Notes under the pieces: generated by a model
Seen by the model: only the letters and a program-made list of their open reading frames with translations
The model's database searches: none
What the model was told of the DNA's origin: nothing
Position numbers and translations under genes: made by a program
Source of the DNA: Spirochaetaceae bacterium
Lineage (GTDB): Bacteria; Spirochaetota; Spirochaetia; Treponematales; Breznakiellaceae
Length of the DNA: 10,472 bases
Assembly (NCBI GenBank): GCA_031257075.1
Contig: JAIRPM010000016.1
Coordinates: forward strand, 1-10,472
Direction: 5' to 3'
Part shown: piece by piece, positions 6,420 through 10,472 of the stretch
Layout: every line of letters starts with the position of its first letter
Position numbering within the stretch: position 1 is the first letter of the stretch

Positions 6420-6438
6420 GGCAACGTTTTCTTTTTTC
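6412..6438 (+). terminator. Weak terminator-like sequence after the HD-GYP gene
   Basis: CCCT (6412-6415) and AGGG (6418-6421) flank only two bases and overlap the stop codon; a run of twelve pyrimidines, mostly T, follows shortly after (6427-6438). The stem is too short and its loop too tight to be convincing, so at most this would attenuate transcription into the lipoprotein gene. Confidence 0.2.
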
Positions 6439-6446
6439 TCTGGTTG

Positions 6447-6455
6447 TGATATATT
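6447..6455 (+). promoter_or_regulatory. Extended -10 promoter of the lipoprotein-nrdR unit
   Basis: TGATATATT is a TGn extended -10 with hexamer TATATT. Transcription would start near 6462, giving a 34-base leader to ATG 6496. The in-frame TTG at 6454 lies inside this promoter, which rules it out as the start codon if the promoter is used. Confidence 0.5.
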
Positions 6456-6495
6456 GGATTGTGCGGCGGTTTTGTTGGCTGCCGGACACGTTGCT

Positions 6496-7248
6496 ATGAA
6501 AATGGTTTTGTGCGCTTTGGCGGGTGTTTGGAGTTTGCTTTTCTCGTCCTGTATTTTTCAGAGTATTCTGGTACCCGAACGCGACCCTGAAGCGCAGCAG
6601 TATACCGGCACGGCGCGTTTGAAAAGCCTTACCGTTCATTTCAGCGATTCATCTACGGATTTATGCAGTTTTGACGAAAAAGACCCCCTTGCCACCTATA
6701 CTTTTCTGGCCGAAGACGGGCATAGCAACCTCGTAGCCGCCGCGGAAGCGGTCGAAGGGGCGAAGGTGCAAATCCGCTGGACACGGGGCGGGTTCTCGTA
6801 TGATGGTATGGAACAACCGCAGCAGAACGGCGAAGTGCGGAACATTGAGATGCCGATTATAGGCCTGCCGACCACTATCATCGTGGAAATAACCAGCGGC
6901 CCGGTTGCTTCTACGATTACGATAACCGCAACGACCACGCCCATCTACCTTGACACACTGGAATTGCATTATTTGTCGACGATGCCCGGCGGCCCGAACA
7001 TCATTTCCTTTGACAGGCAAGTTTTCACGTATCAGCAAACTTTAGTAACGGGAACGCCCGACCAAATTGTTTTCAACGCGGGAATAAGCACGTCCGGTGT
7101 AACCCTCACCGCAAGTGTTGATGGCACTGAAGTTCCACTCCCTTACTCCATCAATGTGCCGGCAGTACCCACTGTCCCTATCGATATAGCTGTGCTGTTG
7201 AGTTGCGCAAAAGGCACCGTTACCTATACGGTAACGCTTACGCCCTAG
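6496..7248 (+). CDS. Lipoprotein with two cadherin-like beta-sandwich modules
   Basis: From ATG 6496 the protein has 250 residues. Residues 1-19 (basic Lys2, hydrophobic core, then LLFSSC) are a type II signal peptide with the loose lipobox seen in spirochaetes; Cys19 would be lipidated, placing the protein on a membrane outside the cytoplasm. The rest is strand-rich, Thr/Val/Ile-rich and almost without helix. It appears to hold two modules, about 40-148 (starting LKSLTVHF and ending TITITATT) and about 150-250 (starting LDTLELHY and ending TVTYTVTLTP). This pattern matches the bacterial cadherin-like beta-sandwich domain. LVTGTPD (183-189) recurs exactly in the large surface protein encoded at the right of the window. 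No enzyme motif is visible. nrdR follows after 27 bases on the same strand, so the two are probably cotranscribed. I do not recognise a specific function; surface adhesion or binding is a guess from the fold. Confidence 0.75.
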   Translation: MKMVLCALAGVWSLLFSSCIFQSILVPERDPEAQQYTGTARLKSLTVHFSDSSTDLCSFDEKDPLATYTFLAEDGHSNLVAAAEAVEGAKVQIRWTRGGFSYDGMEQPQQNGEVRNIEMPIIGLPTTIIVEITSGPVASTITITATTTPIYLDTLELHYLSTMPGGPNIISFDRQVFTYQQTLVTGTPDQIVFNAGISTSGVTLTASVDGTEVPLPYSINVPAVPTVPIDIAVLLSCAKGTVTYTVTLTP

Positions 7249-7275
7249 GGCGCTTTAGCCAATACGGAATTATAT

Positions 7276-7767
7276 ATGCGTTGCCCTTTATGCGGAAATG
7301 TTGAAGACAAAGTGATTGAGACGCGCACTTTGGCCGAAGGCGGGGCTGTCAGGCGGCGGCGGGAATGTTCCGGCTGCGGTTACCGGTTTACCAGTTATGA
7401 AAAAGTTGAAGACAAGCCTTTTATGGTGATAAAGCATGACGGCAGACGGGAGCCTTTTGACCGCGACAAAATCGAACGCGGCCTAGACCGCGCCATCCGC
7501 AAACGGCCTATTCCGATGCTGGCCATTGAGCGTATCGCCAACGAAGTAGTAGACGAAACCTATCGCGCCGGCAGCCTTGCCCGCGAACTAAGTTCGGCGG
7601 CTATAGGTGAAATCGTACTGGAAAAACTAAGCAAGTTGGACAGAGTAGCCTACATCCGCTACGCTTCGGTCTGCCGCCGCTTTGAAAATTTAGATGAATT
7701 TGTCGAAGAAATCCGCAAATTGGAAACAGTGGGTAGTGAGCCGCCAACGAAGTTGGCGCGTGGGTAG
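7276..7767 (+). CDS. nrdR: Transcriptional repressor NrdR
   Basis: NrdR is a nucleotide-sensing repressor that binds NrdR boxes before ribonucleotide reductase genes. The 163-residue protein has the N-terminal zinc ribbon (Cys3, Cys6, Cys31, Cys34) with the conserved RRRREC run (26-31) and YRFTSYEKVE (36-45). An ATP-cone follows (about 49-139), with VIKHDGRREPFDRDKI (51-66) and the ending YIRYASVCRRFENLDEFVEEI (126-146). The usual Tyr in ASVYR is Cys here. Residues 150-163 go past the normal end of the family and are encoded largely by a palindrome. GGA (7266-7268) lies seven bases before the ATG. No reductase gene and no NrdR box was found in this window, so its targets are elsewhere. It probably shares the promoter in front of the lipoprotein gene. 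Confidence 0.96.
   Translation: MRCPLCGNVEDKVIETRTLAEGGAVRRRRECSGCGYRFTSYEKVEDKPFMVIKHDGRREPFDRDKIERGLDRAIRKRPIPMLAIERIANEVVDETYRAGSLARELSSAAIGEIVLEKLSKLDRVAYIRYASVCRRFENLDEFVEEIRKLETVGSEPPTKLARG
7729..7767. repeat. Small palindromic repeat forming the 3' end of nrdR
   Basis: A perfect hairpin, CGCCAAC-GAA-GTTGGCG (7742-7758), is flanked by exact direct repeats GTGGGTAG at 7729-7736 and 7760-7767; the second contains the nrdR stop codon. GGGTAGTGAG (7731-7740) is repeated inverted at 7848-7857. The arrangement resembles a short REP-type insertion captured as the C-terminal tail of NrdR. There is no U-run, so a terminator role is unsupported. Confidence 0.45.
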
Positions 7768-7840
7768 CATCCGTTCAGGCTGGTATACCGGTACTAACGA
7801 AGATATCAACGTTAAAACCGATATACTGCCCGAACTTCTG

Positions 7841-7857
7841 CTCACTACTCACTACCC
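7841..7857. repeat. Tandem CTCACTA copies, inverted match to the nrdR tail
   Basis: CTCACTA occurs twice in tandem (7841-7847 and 7848-7854). The complement of 7841-7852 matches 7729-7740 at 11 of 12 bases, and the complement of 7848-7857 matches 7731-7740 perfectly. The two arms are about 110 bases apart between the convergent nrdR and surface-protein genes. Next to it, CGCTAC and GTAGCG (7859-7871) nearly abut, overlapping the stop codon of the surface protein gene. No clear terminator for either gene was found in 7768-7859. Confidence 0.4.
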
Positions 7858-7859
7858 CG

Positions 7860-10472
7860 CTACCGTAGCGCAGGCCACTTTCCTTGCGAAAGGGGTGTGA
7901 AGTCCCAGGTATCCCCGCTCCAACCGAGGGCAGTCCATGTGGTGGCGTTTTTGAGGCCGCCTAAGGCTGCTGTGTTGGGGACACCTTTGCCCCATTTGGT
8001 GGTACCTGCCCGGTCAGCCTCATCGTCGCTGTGGGTTAATGTGCCGTCCCCTACCAGCATAAGGGCATTGGCTATGTTGTCGCTAAAGGTTACATTGACA
8101 TTGGCATTTGAGCTGACAAAACCGGCAAGGCGTCCTTGATTTTCGCCGGACATTGCCGGACTTACGACCTTTGAGCCGGCAGCCACACTGTTCTTTAGTT
8201 CCACTGTCAATCCTGTAATACCACCAGCATTAGTGCCAATGCCCCCAACAAAACCGCCTGCATACTGGGTAGAAGATATAACAGCACCATCGCTGTTTAT
8301 AACTTCGACATCTCCAGAAGCATAACAACGGTCGAACGTTATCGCAATCGCGGCTCCCGAACCATAAATATCGCCCATAAAAGCGCCTGTGTTAACCCAC
8401 AAGTCTGATTCTACAGTAACCTTTCCGGATGCATAACAATCGATAAAATTGAGACTCGCGCCCGATTGGTTTTGATATTGCCGGCCTATAAACCCGCCCA
8501 CAATGCCTGACCAGTCCATTTTAACATCCACTTCCGATGAACATCGACTTATGTTTATTGTCCTGAAATTCCTGGCTTCGCCTATAAGGCCGCCGAAATA
8601 TATACCGCCACCAGTGCCGGCCACCTTGCTTACTTTTAAAACTCCCTTTACATGTACGTTTTCTATGGTAATGTTAAGCGTACCCGAGTCAGCCCTGCCC
8701 AGCAAACCGCCAATGTAACAGGGGTTGCTTGTTGTAAACTCCACAGTCGCGTTGTTCGGCGTGCTTACTTCCAGGGTAAAGTTTTCGATTTTCGCGCCGT
8801 TGCCCAAAGTCGAAAACAGCCCGACAGAAATGCTGGTAGGCGTCAGCACCAGCCCGCTTATCGTATAGCCGTTACCGAAGAGGTGGCCGCTATAGCCGGC
8901 GGGGCCTGTCCATGCTATCGGGTTTCCGCTCGAATCGGTGAACGTCGTCAGGTCGATATCGCCGGCGAGGCTGTAGTTCGCGGTAGTATCAACCAGAAGC
9001 GGAGTGCCGTCCAAGGCCGTGCCGCCCAGTTTCTCGTAAAGGTCCCTCGCGTCATAGATGCGGTTACCCACATCGTCCGCTTCTATGGTAAGGACGAGAA
9101 GGTTCGTGGCCGGAGTCTCCCAGTTTGATGCCGCTGTCGGCTTGGCCGCGGTTATATCGGCGGTGGCGGGGAGAATCGCCGCGCTCTCGTAGAGTTTGTT
9201 CGTATCCACCTCGTCTACCAGCGTTAGCAAAAACGACTGCGGCAGCCAGTCATCGCCCGCATGAATCACCCAGTCAACCGTGTAGCCTGAGCCTACCGGC
9301 ACCGGCGTTATATCATTTCTGTCTGTCGTAAGTGTGGTTTCACCGGCGCTGTTATACCCTCGCCCTGTTACACTCGTTATCTTCTTGCCGCTGCCGGTAT
9401 ACACCGCTTTCCCTTTCCATACTACAGGTGTCGTAGGACACGGATTCACATAAATTCTATATTGCCTGTTCGCCTGCCTGTTCCCCTGTGTTACCGTTAT
9501 TGTCAATGTGCGGGATTTCTGAATCCGGCTCGGTATATCAACATAACCGCTTATCGACTTCGTGGCGGAATTCGTTACAAGGCTGTTTATCGTGATAGAG
9601 CCGTCACTGTCCGAATACGCGGCCTCTACCGTAACACCGCTGTGCTTCGATTCGGCCTGCGCCGTAAAGTATAACTTTCTCTGGTCATCTGAACTAGGAA
9701 GCACAGTGAACTCAATATCGCCCCTGCTAAAGCCGAAAATCGACCCGCCGCCCTGGGTATACGAGGCGGTCAGATTCAACAGATAGGGATTGTCATCCCC
9801 CTGCCCCTGCGGCACGAACAGCGTTACGGGGTATGTTACATACTCCATAAGCGGCGATACCACTTTGAAGTCCACCACAACCTGGCTCTCCTGACTGTTT
9901 GCCCCGGTTATCGTGTAGGTCAGCGTATCCGGGTCGCCGGGATCTGGAGTCCCGGTAACCAGCGCCGACTGCCGGTACACCAGCAGATCATACGCGCTCT
10001 TCTTCTTTGCCGTAAAGGTTACAGTGCTTCCGCGCCCGACAGCGGCGATAGCGTAATTGTCATATTTCCCCGCTTCCCACGACGGCTCAAACACGAGCGC
10101 GTCCGAGGTGGGCATCCCTGCCTCGTCGTACTTGACGCCCGACACCGTCAAACTTTCCAGTTCCAGCGTTTTTCCTTTCAAGTCGAACGTGTAGACCCGC
10201 TTCTGCGAGACATCGCCGGCTTTGTACACCTCGGCCATTATCATCGTTGACTTCGTCAAATCCTTGCCCGATGGCGCTTCCACGCTCGTCAAATGCGCCG
10301 TATGCTGCCCATCCCCGTTAGGCAGGCCGCTCTTTGTCGCCGTCAACTCAACCACGCACCCTTCCGCCGCTACCGCTGTCGCTTCCAGAGTGATGTCCCC
10401 GGTCTCAGGCAACTCTACGTTCTCTACAACGTAGTTCGGTGACGGCCCATTCGGGTCGTAATTCGCGAGATT
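7860..10472 (-). CDS. Large surface protein with cadherin-like beta-sandwich modules and GLUG-type repeats, C-terminal part
   Basis: The frame is open from the right edge to the stop at 7860, giving 870 residues without a start; the signal peptide would lie outside the window. Fragment residues 1-345 contain about three strand-rich modules of the cadherin-like type, with landmarks LESLTVSG (105-112), LVTGTPD (171-177), LLNLTASYT (231-239) and RQYRIYVNP (336-344). A linker leads to residues 470-870, where IYDARDLYEKLGG, YSLAGDIDLTTF and GHLFGNGYTISGLVL (529-543) introduce GLUG-type repeats. These recur as GGLLG, FGGLIG, GGFIG, GAFMG and GGFVG, with CYASGKV and CYASGDV between them. The end, WDFTPLSQGKWPALR, is the usual closing of such proteins. 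The fold is probably a right-handed beta-helix on a cell-surface or secreted protein, with an adhesive or matrix role by analogy. No catalytic residues or sorting signal were seen. A TTG at 10412 was rejected as start because the reading frame and the domain continue beyond it. Confidence 0.8.
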   Translation of the reverse strand, partial: NLANYDPNGPSPNYVVENVELPETGDITLEATAVAAEGCVVELTATKSGLPNGDGQHTAHLTSVEAPSGKDLTKSTMIMAEVYKAGDVSQKRVYTFDLKGKTLELESLTVSGVKYDEAGMPTSDALVFEPSWEAGKYDNYAIAAVGRGSTVTFTAKKKSAYDLLVYRQSALVTGTPDPGDPDTLTYTITGANSQESQVVVDFKVVSPLMEYVTYPVTLFVPQGQGDDNPYLLNLTASYTQGGGSIFGFSRGDIEFTVLPSSDDQRKLYFTAQAESKHSGVTVEAAYSDSDGSITINSLVTNSATKSISGYVDIPSRIQKSRTLTITVTQGNRQANRQYRIYVNPCPTTPVVWKGKAVYTGSGKKITSVTGRGYNSAGETTLTTDRNDITPVPVGSGYTVDWVIHAGDDWLPQSFLLTLVDEVDTNKLYESAAILPATADITAAKPTAASNWETPATNLLVLTIEADDVGNRIYDARDLYEKLGGTALDGTPLLVDTTANYSLAGDIDLTTFTDSSGNPIAWTGPAGYSGHLFGNGYTISGLVLTPTSISVGLFSTLGNGAKIENFTLEVSTPNNATVEFTTSNPCYIGGLLGRADSGTLNITIENVHVKGVLKVSKVAGTGGGIYFGGLIGEARNFRTINISRCSSEVDVKMDWSGIVGGFIGRQYQNQSGASLNFIDCYASGKVTVESDLWVNTGAFMGDIYGSGAAIAITFDRCYASGDVEVINSDGAVISSTQYAGGFVGGIGTNAGGITGLTVELKNSVAAGSKVVSPAMSGENQGRLAGFVSSNANVNVTFSDNIANALMLVGDGTLTHSDDEADRAGTTKWGKGVPNTAALGGLKNATTWTALGWSGDTWDFTPLSQGKWPALR

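Noticed and set aside
6440..6462. NrdR box in front of the lipoprotein-nrdR unit
   Set aside because: The A/T core is there, but the flanks are not the required inverted ACAC/GTGT; it reads better as an extended -10.
6454..6495. TTG 6454 as the lipoprotein start
   Set aside because: It lies within the predicted -10, and the ATG at 6496 gives a proper lipoprotein signal peptide with Lys2 and a 19-residue leader to Cys.
7768..7859. Remnant of a gene or a terminator between nrdR and the surface protein gene
   Set aside because: No frame with a recognisable protein was found on either strand, and there is no stem followed by a T-run; only the short inverted and tandem repeats stand out.
7860..8760. 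Tandem DNA repeats within the GLUG region
   Set aside because: The repeats are visible at the protein level only (GGxxG and CYASG motifs); the DNA copies are too diverged to count as a nucleotide repeat array or phase-variation tract.
10410..10412. TTG 10412 as the start of the large surface protein
   Set aside because: The frame stays open to the window edge and the upstream residues (NYDPNGPSPNYVVENVEL) continue the beta-sandwich pattern; no signal peptide follows the TTG.

Overview
The window looks like a chromosomal segment of an anaerobic spirochaete, most likely a treponeme of the kind found in animal or insect guts. This is an inference. It rests on an acyl-CoA dehydratase activase (a family typical of strict anaerobes), a lipoprotein with the loose Phe-Ser-Ser-Cys lipobox accepted in spirochaetes, a multi-domain hybrid kinase paired with an HD-GYP regulator, and a large surface protein built of cadherin-like beta-sandwich modules plus GLUG-type repeats. 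No rRNA, tRNA, CRISPR array, transposase gene or phage gene was seen.

Layout. Positions 1-146 (minus strand) hold the N-terminus of a BcrA/HgdC-type activase. Positions 197-348 are an intergenic element of three consecutive hairpins with related ends. Positions 365-1165 (plus) encode a secondary-metabolism or detoxification type esterase. It converges on a minus-strand pair, a DtxR/MntR-type metalloregulator (1770-2189) and a macro-domain protein (1181-1717), which may be cotranscribed. A 193-bp divergent intergenic region separates the metalloregulator from a signalling operon. In that operon a 978-residue hybrid histidine kinase (2383-5319) carries a periplasmic sensor, kinase core, pseudo-receiver, true receiver and HPt domain. 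Five bases later comes a receiver-HD-GYP protein (5325-6419) predicted to degrade cyclic di-GMP. Its own promoter then precedes a lipoprotein (6496-7248) and nrdR (7276-7767), the regulator of ribonucleotide reductase genes. The last quarter (7860 to the right edge, minus strand) is the C-terminal 870 residues of a large surface protein whose start lies outside the window.

How the parts work together. The clearest functional unit is the kinase/HD-GYP pair: a complete His-Asp-His-Asp relay from a periplasmic signal to cyclic di-GMP breakdown. The lipoprotein and the large surface protein share beta-sandwich modules with an identical heptapeptide, which suggests related cell-surface roles. Three minus-strand genes have good -10 elements so close to their start codons that their mRNAs would be leaderless or nearly so.

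I did not find a convincing undescribed system. The best leads are the three-hairpin element with a lone end elsewhere, the structured region in front of the kinase gene, the metalloregulator/macro-domain pairing, and the palindrome that forms the end of nrdR.
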